A stretch of DNA of 64,000 bases from Cloacibacillus sp. An23 (GCF_002159945.1 NZ_NFJQ01000009.1:101687-165686); one strand, 5' to 3'; positions 30,588 through 39,886 are shown, numbered from the stretch's first letter. The notes: generated by a model not told the origin, from the letters alone. Translations and numbers: made by a program.

Positions 30588-31649
30588 TTACTTCCCTAGA
30601 TACTTCGTAAAGAACTCGGTAATCTTGTCGAACGGGATTATGTCCGTCCTGTCGTAAAGGTCCGTGTGGACCGCGCCGGGGATGATCATGAGTTCTTTGT
30701 TGTCCGCGTAGGGATTGTCTTTCACCATGTTCGCGTATGCGTCGCGGCTGAAGTATACGGAGTGAGCCTTTTCGCCGTGGACGACGAGCACGGCGCTGCG
30801 TATCTCGTTGCTGTAGCGGAGTATCGGCTGGTTCATGAACGACTCGCAGCCGGTGACGTTCCATCCCTCGTTGGAGTTCAGCGAGCGCGGATGATAGCCG
30901 CGCGGCGTTTTATAGTAGTCGTAGTAGTCTTTTACGAAGAAGGGCGCGTCGGCGGGGAGTTTGTCGGGCACGCCTCCGGCGCGCTTATACGTACCGTTCT
31001 TGTAGTCCTCGATGCGCTGCGCGTTCATCGCCTGCTTCTTCGCGTAGCGCGCGTCGGCGTTGTCCTCCGCGTCGAAGTAGCCGTTAGCGTTCACGCGCGT
31101 CATGTCGTACATCGTCGAGGCGACCGTCGCCTTCACGCGCGTGTCTAGAGCCGCGGCGTTGAGCGCCATGCCGCCCCAGCCGCATATGCCGATGATGCCT
31201 ATCTTGTCAGGGGCGACGTCGGAGCGAGTGGAGAGATAGTCCACCGCTGCCATGAAATCTTCTGTGTTGATGTCGGGCGAGGCCATGTATCTCGGCTCGC
31301 CGCCGCTCTCTCCCGTGAACGACGGGTCGAAGGCTATCGTCAGGAATCCACGCTCCGCCATCGTCTGCGCGTAGAGTCCGGAAGCCTGCTCCTTCACCGC
31401 GCCGAACGGCCCGCACACCGCTATCGCCGCGAGTCTGCCCTCCGCGTCCTTCGGCTTGTAAAGGTCCGCCGTGAGCGTGATGCCGTAACGGTTGTGGAAG
31501 GTCACCTTGCTGTGCTCTACCTTGTCGCTCTTGGGGAATGTCTTGTCCCATTCGTCCGCGTTCTCGGCCGCGTAAGCAGTTCCCGCCGTGAGCAGAGCCG
31601 CGCAGAAAAGCGCCGCCGCCTTTGCCTTAGCCGTGAATGTCTTTTTCAT
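30588..31649 (-). CDS. Exported alpha/beta hydrolase, dienelactone-hydrolase-like (copy 1)
   Basis: A 353-aa protein with a signal peptide (MKKTFTAKAKAAALFCAALL, A-Y-A cleavage near residue 24). The mature part is an alpha/beta hydrolase: GPFGAVKEQA oxyanion region, GIIGICGWGGM nucleophile elbow (near 161-171), where Cys rather than Ser occupies the likely nucleophile position as in dienelactone hydrolase, and a catalytic His in IIPGAVHTDLYDR (near 331). It is a paralogue of the gene at 32161. Start at ATG 31649 with AGGAGG upstream; the longer frame to 31919 crosses another small gene. Confidence 0.82.
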   Translation of the reverse strand: MKKTFTAKAKAAALFCAALLTAGTAYAAENADEWDKTFPKSDKVEHSKVTFHNRYGITLTADLYKPKDAEGRLAAIAVCGPFGAVKEQASGLYAQTMAERGFLTIAFDPSFTGESGGEPRYMASPDINTEDFMAAVDYLSTRSDVAPDKIGIIGICGWGGMALNAAALDTRVKATVASTMYDMTRVNANGYFDAEDNADARYAKKQAMNAQRIEDYKNGTYKRAGGVPDKLPADAPFFVKDYYDYYKTPRGYHPRSLNSNEGWNVTGCESFMNQPILRYSNEIRSAVLVVHGEKAHSVYFSRDAYANMVKDNPYADNKELMIIPGAVHTDLYDRTDIIPFDKITEFFTKYLGK

Positions 31650-31741
31650 AGTCCGTTCGTCCTCCTGTGTCGTGAAATATAAATTTTTAGCTTTGCGCCG
31701 CGTTGCCGACGCGCCGCGAAATCCTGCGTTTTTTCCTGTTT

Positions 31742-31978
31742 TCAGGCCCCGCGCCTGCGCCTCTCGTAAAGTATGAAATCGAGGCAGTCTATCCGGCGCT
31801 GGTCTTCGTGCAGCCGTTCGAGCAGCTCGGCGCGGTGGCGCGAAAGCATCCGGCTCTGCTCTTTCTCTTTGCCCTCTCTGCCGAGCTCGATGAACCGGCG
31901 CACGAACTCGCCGCTGCACCCCGCGTCTGCAAGATTGCGCTCCGTCGCCGCCTCGCCCTCTTTTTCAGGATCATTCAT
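31742..31978 (-). CDS. Small conserved helical protein
   Basis: A 78-aa protein without a characterised function. The pattern N-L-x-x-A-G-C near the N-terminus, then [45 protein letters not shown], matches a group of small proteins common in anaerobic Firmicutes and relatives, with the end motif L-H-x-x-Q-x-x-I-D-C-L-D-(F/Y)-(L/I). The two conserved Cys (A-G-C and I-D-C-L-D) stand out. It lies upstream of hydrolase copy 1 on the same strand and may be co-transcribed. Confidence 0.65.
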
Positions 31979-32160
31979 GCCCTCACATCCTTTAGCCGAA
32001 TTATATGAAATGCGCGAGGACGCTTCAAATGCTTATATCAAAAGGGGAATCATGCTTGTCAGGCATGTTTTTGACTGGCATAACAAAACGACGGGGCCGC
32101 GCATGCGCGAAGCCCCGCCTATGCCGTGCCGCTTCTTCCTGCACACGCCGGCGTCAGCGT

Positions 32161-33222
32161 TTATTTTCCGAGATATTTCCCGAAGAACTCGTTCAGCTTG
32201 CCGAAGGGTATCAGTCCGACTCTGTCGTAGAGGTCGACGTGGCCTGCACCCTTGACTACGACAAGTTCCTTCGGCTCCGCTGCGCGCTTGTAGGCATCCT
32301 CGCTGAACTCGCGCGAGTGGGCCGTGTCTCCTGTGATGAAGAGCAGTGCGCGCGGCGAAATCGTCTCGATGTCCTCGAAGGGATAGAAGTTCATGAATTT
32401 CGTGTTGCTCGAGAGCGTCGGGTGAGTCGTCGTCATGGGGTCGACGCCTTCGGGCGTGAACTCTCCGCGCGGCGTGCGATAGTATTCGTAGAATTCGCGC
32501 TCTATCGGCGTCGAGTTCTCGTTGAGCTCGTGGACGGTGCCGCTCGTGTAGCGCGTCGCGCCGCCCTCGTACTCGGCCCAGCGCTGGAGCGCGGCCTCTT
32601 CTATTATCTGCTTGCGCTGTTCGAGCGTCAGCGCGTTTTTAAGCCCGTGACGGTTCGCGTTGCCCATATTGTACATACTGACGGTTGCGACGGCCTTGAT
32701 GCGCGGGTCTATCTTTGCAGCGCTTATCGCGAAGCTGCCGCTGCCGCAGATGCCTATCGCGCCGATACGGTTCCTGTCGACGAAGGGCAGCGAGCCGAGA
32801 TAGTCGACCGCCGCGCTGAAGTCCTCGGCGTACATGTCGGGCAGAACGGCGTTGCGCGGCTGTCCTTCGCTGCCGCCCCAGAAGGAGAGGTCTATCGCAA
32901 GCGCAGCGTAGCCGTATTCCGCCATCTTCGTCGCGTAGAGGTTCGCGCTCTGCTCTTTGACCGCGCCCATCGGGTGTCCGACGATTATCGCGGGGAGCTT
33001 CGCCCCTTCCTTCGCGTCCTTCGGCGTGAAGAGGCTGCCCGCGACCTTCATCTTATAAAGGTTCGGAAATTCCACAGCGCGCATCTCGACCTTGTCGCTC
33101 TTGTAAAAATTGTCCGCGTCCGCAGGAATTTTGACCTCCGCCGCCTGCGCCGTCCCTGCCGAAAGCAGCGCCGCGCAGAAAAGCGCCGCCGCCGTGAGTT
33201 TCGCTTTGATTCCTGTTCTCAT
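32161..33222 (-). CDS. Exported alpha/beta hydrolase, dienelactone-hydrolase-like (copy 2)
   Basis: A 353-aa protein with a signal peptide (KAKLTAAALFCAALLSAG, A-Q-A cleavage near residue 27). It is collinear with copy 1 from the VGHPMGAVKEQSANLYA segment through IGAIGICGSGSF (near 158-169; Cys as likely nucleophile) to KGAGHVDLYDRVGLIPFGKLNEFFGKYLGK-type ending. The substrate is unknown; members of this group are often adjacent to LysR regulators. It is transcribed divergently from the LysR gene at 33458, which probably controls it. AGGAGGACGAAACG precedes the ATG. Confidence 0.82.
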   Translation of the reverse strand: MRTGIKAKLTAAALFCAALLSAGTAQAAEVKIPADADNFYKSDKVEMRAVEFPNLYKMKVAGSLFTPKDAKEGAKLPAIIVGHPMGAVKEQSANLYATKMAEYGYAALAIDLSFWGGSEGQPRNAVLPDMYAEDFSAAVDYLGSLPFVDRNRIGAIGICGSGSFAISAAKIDPRIKAVATVSMYNMGNANRHGLKNALTLEQRKQIIEEAALQRWAEYEGGATRYTSGTVHELNENSTPIEREFYEYYRTPRGEFTPEGVDPMTTTHPTLSSNTKFMNFYPFEDIETISPRALLFITGDTAHSREFSEDAYKRAAEPKELVVVKGAGHVDLYDRVGLIPFGKLNEFFGKYLGK

Positions 33223-33396
33223 GTTCGTTTCGTCCTCCTGATTTTTTGATAATTTCGCTGCGTCTGCCGCGCGCGGCCCGCGTTTGCAACATTACTTGGT
33301 TTTCCCCGCGATACGCCCCCCTCATAAAGTTTTTGCAGAAATTTGTTACGCTTCTTTACAAGGCCGCATTATAGAAAGCGCTGTATGTTATATCAA

Positions 33397-33439
33397 ATAC
33401 TTTAAATGAAAACCGATCCATGCTTTTAAAGTATATAAT
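33397..33439 (+). promoter_or_regulatory. LysR-type operator and promoter
   Basis: Perfect 10-bp inverted repeat ATACTTTAAA (33397-33406) and TTTAAAGTAT (33425-33434), the right arm running into TATAAT (33434-33439), the likely -10 of the LysR gene. This placement fits autoregulation and divergent control of hydrolase copy 2. Confidence 0.65.
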
Positions 33440-33457
33440 ATCCTCGGAGGTGGTTTT

Positions 33458-34384
33458 ATGGAGCTGAGGGTATTGCAGTATTTTCTCGCCATCGCGCGCG
33501 AGGAGAGCATAACGAAGGCGGCGGAGTTTCTTCACATAACGCAGCCGACGCTCTCGCGGCAGATACGCGAGCTCGAGGAAGAGCTCGGGCGGCGGCTCTT
33601 CGTGCGCGGGAGCCGCAAGATAACTCTGACCGAGGAAGGCATGCTGCTGCGCAAGCGCGCGGAAGAGATAACGGCTCTTCTCGACAAGACGGAGAGCGAG
33701 ATAATATCGGCCGGCGACGCGGTGAGCGGCGACGTTTTCATTGGATGCGCCGAGACGGAGCAGATGCGCTTCCTGATACGCGCGGCGAAACGTATGCGGG
33801 ACGACTACCCAGACGTGAATTTCCACCTTTTCAGCGGAAATGAAGAAATCGTAGCGGAGCGGCTCGACAAGGGGCTCGTCGACTTCGCCCTCTTCATCGG
33901 GCAGGTGAGCCTCGAAAAATACAATTATCTGACGCTGCCGCGGGAGGACGTATGGGGGCTCGTGATGAGGCGCGACCATCCGCTCGCCGCGAAGGAGAGA
34001 GTGAGGCCGGAGGATCTTCCGGGCGTGCCGCTGATATGCTCGCGCCAGATGATCGACAACAACGAGATGTCGGGCTGGCTCGGGCGCGACTTCCGCGAGC
34101 TGAACATCGCGGCGACGTACAATCTCGTGTTCAACGCCGCGCTGATGGTGGAGGAAGGCATGGGCGCGGTACTCACGATAGAGGGGCTCTGCGGCACGCA
34201 CACCGGCGACAGCCTCTGCTTCCGCCCGCTCGAGCCGAGGGTGACGGCGGGACTCGTCTTCGCGTGGAAGAAGTATCAGGTTTTCTCGCGCGCCGCGGAG
34301 AAATTTTTGGAATATGTGCAGAAAGCGGCGGAAGAGGAGCGCGCGGCGGAGCACGGAGGAGCTGAGGACAATGGACGGGATTAA
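33458..34384 (+). CDS. LysR family transcriptional regulator
   Basis: A 308-aa activator/repressor. The N-terminal winged helix MELRVLQYFLAIAREESITKAAEFLHITQPTLSRQIRELEEELG (residues 1-44) is classic LysR, followed by the periplasmic-binding-type effector domain (GDVFIGCAETEQMRFL near 91, GLVDFALFIG near 140, VEEGMGAVLTIEGLC near 233). It is divergent from the exported hydrolase. Its end overlaps the serine dehydratase start by 14 nt, so it could also influence that gene. GGAGGTGG precedes the ATG. Confidence 0.93.
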   Translation: MELRVLQYFLAIAREESITKAAEFLHITQPTLSRQIRELEEELGRRLFVRGSRKITLTEEGMLLRKRAEEITALLDKTESEIISAGDAVSGDVFIGCAETEQMRFLIRAAKRMRDDYPDVNFHLFSGNEEIVAERLDKGLVDFALFIGQVSLEKYNYLTLPREDVWGLVMRRDHPLAAKERVRPEDLPGVPLICSRQMIDNNEMSGWLGRDFRELNIAATYNLVFNAALMVEEGMGAVLTIEGLCGTHTGDSLCFRPLEPRVTAGLVFAWKKYQVFSRAAEKFLEYVQKAAEEERAAEHGGAEDNGRD

Positions 34385-35936
34385 AATGCCGGCAAGTATT
34401 TTCAACGACGTCATAGGGCCCGTGATGCGCGGGCCGTCGAGTTCGCACACGGCGGCTTCGGCGCGCATCGCGGAGATCGTGCGGATGTCTCTCGGCGGGA
34501 CACCGCGGCGCGTCACGGTGGATTTCGACGTGAACGGCTCGCTCGCGGCGGTACACGAGGGGCAGGGGACGGACATGGGGCTGGTCTGCGGATTTCTCGG
34601 GATGCCGCTGACGGCGGAGGGCGTGGACCGCTGGCGCGAAAACGCGGAAGCCGGCGGGCTGGAGATGATCGTCCGCGAGCTGGACTACGGAGCGGAACAT
34701 CCGAACACATACCGCATAGAGGCCGAGGGCCGCGACGGGAGCGTGCGCCGCTGGGAAGGCGTATCGACCGGCGGCGGCATGATGGAGATGAGGCGATTCG
34801 AGGATTTTCCCGTTTCGATCTGCGGGGATTTTTATGAGGTTCTCGCGCTCTTCGGCGACGGCGGCGCCTCTTCCGTCGGATTTATCCCAGAGCCTGATTT
34901 TATGGATATCGCAGAACGCGCCGGGGAAACGCTGCTTTCTGCGAAATTCCATGAAAAGCCCGACGAGGCTGTCCTTCGAGCCGCGCTTGATAAGGCCGGC
35001 GCGGAGAGCGTGATTTTCATAGACCCAGTGCTTCCGACTCTTTCGCGCAGGGGCTGCGCCGTGCCCTTCTCGACGGCCGAAGCGATGCTTGCGTGGAACG
35101 AAGACAAAAATCTCGAGATGTGGGAGCTTGCGGCGGAGTACGAGGCCGCGCGCGGCGGCACCTCGCGCGATGACGTTTTCGGCAAAATGTCGGCGCTAGT
35201 CGAAATCATGGAGCGCGCGCTCGACGGCGGCCTCGCGGGCACGGACTACGCCGACAGGATACTCGGCCCGCAGGCGTATATGATAGACGAGGCGCGCGGG
35301 CGCGGCGCGCTGATACCGGGCGACGTGCTGAATTCCGTAATAAAGTCAATAACGGCGATAATGGAGACGAAGAGCTCCATGGGCGTGATAGTCGCCGCTC
35401 CGACCGCCGGTTCCTGCGGCTGCCTGCCTGGGACGGTGATAGGCGCTGCGCGCGCCATGGGTATGGGACGCGCCGAAATCACGCGCGCGATACTCGCGGC
35501 CGGGCTCGTAGGCATATTCATCGCCGAGGGCGCGACATTCGCCGCCGAGGTCGGCGGCTGCCAGGTGGAGTGCGGCTCGGGATCGGGCATGGCGGCGGCG
35601 GGCCTCGTGCAGCTCATGGGCGGAAGCGCGGAACAGTGCGCCGCGGCGGCCTCGATGGCGCTTCAGAATATTACTGGGCTTGCCTGCGACCCTGTGGCGA
35701 ACCGCGTCGAGGTGCCGTGCCTCGGCAAAAACGTCATGGGCGGCGCGAACGCCATATCCTGCGCGAATATGGCGCTCGCGGGCTACGACAAAGTGATCCC
35801 GCTCGACGAGACGATAGCGGCGATGTACGACGTGGGAATGAAGCTCCCAATAGAGCTGCGCTGCACGTACGGCGGCCTCGGCAAAACGCCGTCGTCGCGC
35901 AAGATAGCGGAACGCCTCGCGCGCGGCGTTCGCTGA
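34371..35936 (+). CDS. L-serine ammonia-lyase, iron-sulfur dependent, fused beta-alpha form
   Basis: A 521-aa oxygen-sensitive dehydratase converting L-serine to pyruvate and ammonia. The N-terminal beta domain has IGPVMRGPSSSHTAA (near residues 14-28). The C-terminal alpha domain has IVAAPTAGSCGCLPG (near 343-357), CQVECGSGSGMAAA (near 397-410) and GLACDPVANRVEVPC (near 438-452), including the Cys ligands of the 4Fe-4S cluster. Both domains are in one polypeptide, whereas many anaerobes use separate sdaAB. The start at 34371 has GGAGGAG upstream and overlaps the lysR end; ATG 34386 is an alternative. A terminator follows. Confidence 0.93.
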   Translation: MDGIKMPASIFNDVIGPVMRGPSSSHTAASARIAEIVRMSLGGTPRRVTVDFDVNGSLAAVHEGQGTDMGLVCGFLGMPLTAEGVDRWRENAEAGGLEMIVRELDYGAEHPNTYRIEAEGRDGSVRRWEGVSTGGGMMEMRRFEDFPVSICGDFYEVLALFGDGGASSVGFIPEPDFMDIAERAGETLLSAKFHEKPDEAVLRAALDKAGAESVIFIDPVLPTLSRRGCAVPFSTAEAMLAWNEDKNLEMWELAAEYEAARGGTSRDDVFGKMSALVEIMERALDGGLAGTDYADRILGPQAYMIDEARGRGALIPGDVLNSVIKSITAIMETKSSMGVIVAAPTAGSCGCLPGTVIGAARAMGMGRAEITRAILAAGLVGIFIAEGATFAAEVGGCQVECGSGSGMAAAGLVQLMGGSAEQCAAAASMALQNITGLACDPVANRVEVPCLGKNVMGGANAISCANMALAGYDKVIPLDETIAAMYDVGMKLPIELRCTYGGLGKTPSSRKIAERLARGVR

Positions 35937-35968
35937 CGCAAGACGCGGCGTCCTGCGCGAAATCACCT

Positions 35969-35995
35969 GGCCGCCGTAAACGGCGGCCTTTTTTC
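35969..35995 (+). terminator. Rho-independent terminator after serine dehydratase
   Basis: GGCCGCCG-TAAA-CGGCGGCC followed by TTTTTT. Confidence 0.95.
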
Positions 35996-36173
35996 ATGCG
36001 CCGCGTCGTTTTGCCGGCGCGCGGAAAATATGGTAAAAACATCGCGCGGATATAAAATGCGAGGAAGACGGCGAATTGAGGAAGCTTCGCAGAAAACACG
36101 CCGTCGCGCCATGAAGCGGCGGTAAAGTCGCACGTTCAGATAAAAACCCAGAATCGAAGGAGAGATACATAAA

Positions 36174-36836
36174 ATGAACAAAATACCGAGTCCGGACGAA
36201 GTTTTCCCGAACGACTACGGGACGACCTGCTTCATCAAGAACGTGATAAAAGCGCCGAACATCATCGTCGGCGACTACACATACTACGATGACGCGAAAG
36301 CGCCCGCGGAATTTGAGAAGAACAACGTCCTGTTCAACTATCCTGAGTTCGGCGACAAACTGATAATAGGGAAATTCTGCGGCATCGCGTCGGGCACGAA
36401 ATTCATCATGGGCGCGGCGAACCACAGGCTGAACAGCGTCTCTGCATACCCGTTCGCGGTCTTCGGCGGCGCGTGGGCCGGCGTCCTGCCGCCGCACCTC
36501 GCGCAGATACCGCGCAAGGGCGACACTGTGATAGGAAACGACGTGTGGATAGGGCGCGACAGCGTGATAATGCCGGGCGTGAAGATAGGCGACGGCGCGA
36601 TAATCGCGGCCTGCTCCGTCGTCGTGAAGGACGTGCCGCCATACTGCCTCGCGGGCGGCAACCCCGCGAAGGTGATAAAAAAGCGCTTCGACGACGAGCT
36701 GATAGAGCTTCTGCTCGCCGTCAAATGGTGGGACTTCGGGCCGGAGAAGCTCGCGCGCTTCCTGCCGCTGCTCTGCGATGCGGATCTGGAAAAGGCGCGC
36801 GCCGCGCTGAAAGGGGAACTCGGCGCGCAGATTTAG
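36174..36836 (+). CDS. CatB/Vat-like xenobiotic O-acetyltransferase
   Basis: A 220-aa hexapeptide-repeat (left-handed beta-helix) acetyltransferase. The order of motifs matches the Vat streptogramin A / type B chloramphenicol acetyltransferase family: VGDYTYYDD (near residue 32), IGKFCGIASGTKFIMGAANHR with the catalytic-type His (near 82), the loop FPFxxFG-like YPFAVFGGAW, IGNDVWIGRDSVIMPGVKIGDGAIIAACSVVVKDVPPY (near 119-156) and AGGNPAKVIKKRF. It is a single gene with its own AAGGAGAG site and terminator. Whether it modifies an antibiotic is not shown by sequence. Confidence 0.87.
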   Translation: MNKIPSPDEVFPNDYGTTCFIKNVIKAPNIIVGDYTYYDDAKAPAEFEKNNVLFNYPEFGDKLIIGKFCGIASGTKFIMGAANHRLNSVSAYPFAVFGGAWAGVLPPHLAQIPRKGDTVIGNDVWIGRDSVIMPGVKIGDGAIIAACSVVVKDVPPYCLAGGNPAKVIKKRFDDELIELLLAVKWWDFGPEKLARFLPLLCDADLEKARAALKGELGAQI

Positions 36837-36853
36837 GCAAAAGCTCAGGCTCA

Positions 36854-36891
36854 GACGGCGGAGGCGCTTTTTTGCGCTTCCGCCGTTTTTT
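36854..36891 (+). terminator. Rho-independent terminator after the acetyltransferase
   Basis: ACGGCGGAGGCGC/GCGCTTCCGCCGT stem with a T-rich loop (one mismatch) and a following run of six T. Confidence 0.9.
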
Positions 36892-37040
36892 CATGCACGC
36901 GCCGCGTTTGTGAAAACGTTTAGGTATGTTGCTCTGGCGTTGCTTTCTTGTTACGTTAGGCAGAAATTCCCTTAACTTTAAATTTTTATAATAAATTTGC
37001 TTTGAAGGAGCGAAGAATAAGACATTGGAGGAGATTTGGT

Positions 37041-38162
37041 TTGAACAAGAAAGTTTTGGGAATCGCCGCGGTAGTGATAATAGCGGCGGCGGCCGCCTTT
37101 ATGACGATGGGCGGCGGAGAAAACAAGAGCGGCGGCGACGCCGCGCAGAAGGCCGACCTCAACTCGATGACGGCCGAGCAGATACTCGTGAAGGCGAAAG
37201 AAGAGGGGCGCGTCGATTCGGTTGGAATGCCGGACTCCTGGGCGAACTGGGTGCAGACGTGGGCCGACCTCAAGGATAAATACGGGATAGAACACACCGA
37301 CGAGGATATGTCCTCGGCGGAGGAGCTCGCGATATTCGAGGCCGAAAAGGACAACGCGACTAAGGACATCGGCGACGTCGGACAGTCCTTCGGGCCGCTT
37401 GCCGAGAGCAAAGGGCTGACGCTCCCCTACAAGACCAGCTACTGGGACGAGATCCCGGCCTGGGCCAAGGACGATAACGGCGACTGGATAGTCGGCTACT
37501 ACGGCACGATAGCGATAATCACGAACAGAAAGCTCGTGCCGAATCCGCCGAAGTCCTTCGCCGACGTGCTCGAGGGCGACTACCTTGTGACGCCGGGCAA
37601 CGTCGCGCAGGCGACGCAGGCGCAGAACGCGCTGCTCGCCGCGGCGATAGCGAACGGCGGCTCCGAGACGAACCTCCAGCCGGGCTTCGACTTCTTCCGC
37701 AAGCTCGCGGAGCAGGGACGCATAGACAAGGGCGAGCCGAACGTCGCGCGCCTCGAGAAGGGCGAGATAGCCTGCTACTTCATCTGGGACTATAACGCGC
37801 TCGGCTACCGCGACCAGTTCAAGGCCAACAACCCCGACGCCGAGTATGACGTCTGCATCCCCGCCGACGGCTCGGTTCAGAGCGGATACGCGACGATAAT
37901 CAACGCCTACTCGAAACGCCCGCACGCGGCGGCCTTCACGCGCGAGTACATACTCAGCGACGAAGGGCAGATAAACCTCGCGCGCGGCTACGCGACGCCG
38001 ATACGCAGCAGCGTGGCGCTCCCCGACGACGTGAAGGCGAAGATGCTGCCGAAAGAGCAGTACGCAAAGGCCCGCCCGATACAGGACTTCGCCGCCTGGG
38101 AAGAGGCCGTGAAGACCATCGGCACGAAATGGCAGGAAGAGGTAATGGCCTACGCGCAGTAG
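37041..38162 (+). CDS. ABC transporter substrate-binding protein (PotD/FutA-like)
   Basis: A 373-aa extracellular binding protein with an N-terminal signal anchor (VLGIAAVVIIAAAAAFMTM). The VGMPDSWANW segment, the GDVGQSFGPLAE stretch and the GYYGTIAIITNRKLVPNPPKSFADVLEGDYLV segment (near 147-178) are typical of spermidine/putrescine, iron(III) or aminoethylphosphonate-type binding proteins. The start is a TTG at 37041 with GGAGGAG seven nt upstream. It is the first gene of a binding protein, permease, permease, ATPase, PHP hydrolase operon, so the substrate may be a phosphorylated compound. Confidence 0.82.
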   Translation: MNKKVLGIAAVVIIAAAAAFMTMGGGENKSGGDAAQKADLNSMTAEQILVKAKEEGRVDSVGMPDSWANWVQTWADLKDKYGIEHTDEDMSSAEELAIFEAEKDNATKDIGDVGQSFGPLAESKGLTLPYKTSYWDEIPAWAKDDNGDWIVGYYGTIAIITNRKLVPNPPKSFADVLEGDYLVTPGNVAQATQAQNALLAAAIANGGSETNLQPGFDFFRKLAEQGRIDKGEPNVARLEKGEIACYFIWDYNALGYRDQFKANNPDAEYDVCIPADGSVQSGYATIINAYSKRPHAAAFTREYILSDEGQINLARGYATPIRSSVALPDDVKAKMLPKEQYAKARPIQDFAAWEEAVKTIGTKWQEEVMAYAQ

Positions 38163-38175
38163 GGCCGCGTCCCTC

Positions 38176-38204
38176 GGAGCCCGCTGTTACTTCGCGGGCT
38201 CCGT
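38176..38204 (+). other. Intercistronic stem-loop after the binding-protein gene
   Basis: GGAGCCCGC/GCGGGCTCC 9-bp stem followed by GTTTTCC. It probably allows partial readthrough so the binding protein is made in excess over the permeases. Confidence 0.6.
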
Positions 38205-38232
38205 TTTCCTCGTTACGATTGGAGACATCCTT

Positions 38233-39075
38233 TTGAAAGACAGTAAGAAACTATACCTCGCGGCGCTCGTGCCGTTCGCGCTCATCGCGCTGCTCTTCGA
38301 GCTGCTGCCCGTCGCGGCGACGGTCGTCCGCAGCTTCACCGCCGAGGGCGGCGGGCTCACGCTCGGGCACTACGCCGCGGTATTCGGCAAACGGCTCTAC
38401 CGCACCGCGCTCGTCAACAGCCTCTGGGTCTCGATACTCTCGTCGCTCATCGGCCTCTTCGTCGCCTTCTGGGGCGCGAAGGCCTACAAATCGGCGGGCT
38501 CCAAGCTGCGCAATCTTTTCCTGAGCGTGCTCAACATGACCTCGAACTTCTCGGGCATCCCGCTCGCCTTCTCGTACATCATACTCTTCGGCAACGTCGG
38601 CGTGATGGTGATGTTCGGCAAGAACCACGGCATAGACGCGCTCGCGTCGTTCAACATCTACAGCATCTGGGGGCTGTTGCTCTGCTACGTGTACTTCCAG
38701 ATACCGCTCGCGACTCTGCTGCTCATCCCGGCCTTCGACGGCCTTAAGAAAGAGTGGCGCGAGGCCGTCGCGCTCCTCGGCGGCGGCGAAGCCGTCTACT
38801 GGTTCAAGGTCGGCCTGCCGAACCTGCTGCCGAGCATACTCGGGACGTTCAGCGTGCTCTTCGCGAACGCGGTCGCGGCCTACGCGACGGCCTACGCTCT
38901 GATGCAGAACAACTTCGCGCTGCTGCCGATAAAAATTTCTGAACAGTTCATCGGCGACGTCGTGCAGCGGCGCGAGTTCGGCTCGGCGCTCGCCGTCGTG
39001 CTGATGCTGCTCATGACGGCGACGATATGGATAAACGACAAAATCCTCAAGATGAGGACGAAAAAGGCGAAGTGA
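38233..39075 (+). CDS. ABC transporter permease, first subunit
   Basis: A 280-aa inner-membrane subunit with about six helices. The EAA-loop EWREAVALLGGGEAVYWFKVGLPNLLPS (near 176-203) contacts the ATPase. It is similar in layout to PotB/PhnV-type permeases. The start is TTG with GGAG eight nt upstream. It is followed after 10 nt by the second permease. Confidence 0.88.
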   Translation: MKDSKKLYLAALVPFALIALLFELLPVAATVVRSFTAEGGGLTLGHYAAVFGKRLYRTALVNSLWVSILSSLIGLFVAFWGAKAYKSAGSKLRNLFLSVLNMTSNFSGIPLAFSYIILFGNVGVMVMFGKNHGIDALASFNIYSIWGLLLCYVYFQIPLATLLLIPAFDGLKKEWREAVALLGGGEAVYWFKVGLPNLLPSILGTFSVLFANAVAAYATAYALMQNNFALLPIKISEQFIGDVVQRREFGSALAVVLMLLMTATIWINDKILKMRTKKAK

Positions 39076-39085
39076 GGCGCGAGAG

Positions 39086-39886
39086 ATGAAATCGAAAACA
39101 GGCGGGAAATTCGCGATAATCGTCATAACAGCCTATCTTCTGCTGCCGCTTTTCCTGACGCTCGTCTATTCGCTCTTCACCGAGTGGATGGACGTTCTGC
39201 CCGAGGGCTTCACGCTGCGCTACTACGCGGAGATTTTCGGCGACCGGATATTCTGGGCCTCGCTCGCGCGCACGGTCGTGATTTCTTTCATCCCCGTGGT
39301 CATAACGGCGGCGGTGCTGCTTCTCGCGATGTACGCGGTCGCGCTCTATATGCCGGCGCTCGACAAATATCTCCAGATAATATGCACGATCCCCTACGCG
39401 ATACAGGGCATAATACTTCCGGTAAGCGTGCTCTCGCTCTACGCGGGCGCGCCGTGGCCCTTCTCGAACCGCATAGTGATGCTCGTGCTCACGTACTGCG
39501 TCGTCATCCTCCCCTATATGTACCAGGGGATAAAGAACAGTCTCGTCAGCGTGGACGCGCTGCGTCTCGTCGAGGCCGCGGAGATGCTCGGCGCGGACAA
39601 GTTCTATGCGTTTTTCAGGATAATCGTCCCCTGTATGCTCTCGGGCGTCGTCATAGCCTCCATGCTCTCGATAGCGCTCATCTTCGGGGACTTCGTTATC
39701 GTCAACACGATAGGCGGAAGTTACTACTCGACGGCGCAGATGTATCTTCTGAAGAAGATGTTCATTTCGGGCCAGCTCACGAGCGCCGTGATAATGGTGC
39801 TCTTCGTCGTAACGCTGCTTATTTCTGCGGCGGTATTCTGCTTCAAATCGAAGGCGGAAACTTCCGCCGGGGAGGTCAAAAAGTAA
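39086..39886 (+). CDS. ABC transporter permease, second subunit
   Basis: A 266-aa inner-membrane subunit with about six helices. The N-terminal IVITAYLLLPLFLTLVYSL and the EAA loop LRLVEAAEMLGADKFYAFFRIIVPCML (near 157-183) match PotC-type permeases. Its stop overlaps the ATPase start (TAATG), so subunit production is coupled. Confidence 0.88.
   Translation: MKSKTGGKFAIIVITAYLLLPLFLTLVYSLFTEWMDVLPEGFTLRYYAEIFGDRIFWASLARTVVISFIPVVITAAVLLLAMYAVALYMPALDKYLQIICTIPYAIQGIILPVSVLSLYAGAPWPFSNRIVMLVLTYCVVILPYMYQGIKNSLVSVDALRLVEAAEMLGADKFYAFFRIIVPCMLSGVVIASMLSIALIFGDFVIVNTIGGSYYSTAQMYLLKKMFISGQLTSAVIMVLFVVTLLISAAVFCFKSKAETSAGEVKK

Noticed and set aside
23930..30590. Mobile element carrying the AT-rich cassette
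   Set aside because: No transposase, integrase, terminal repeats or target duplications were found; foreign origin is argued only from composition and gene content.
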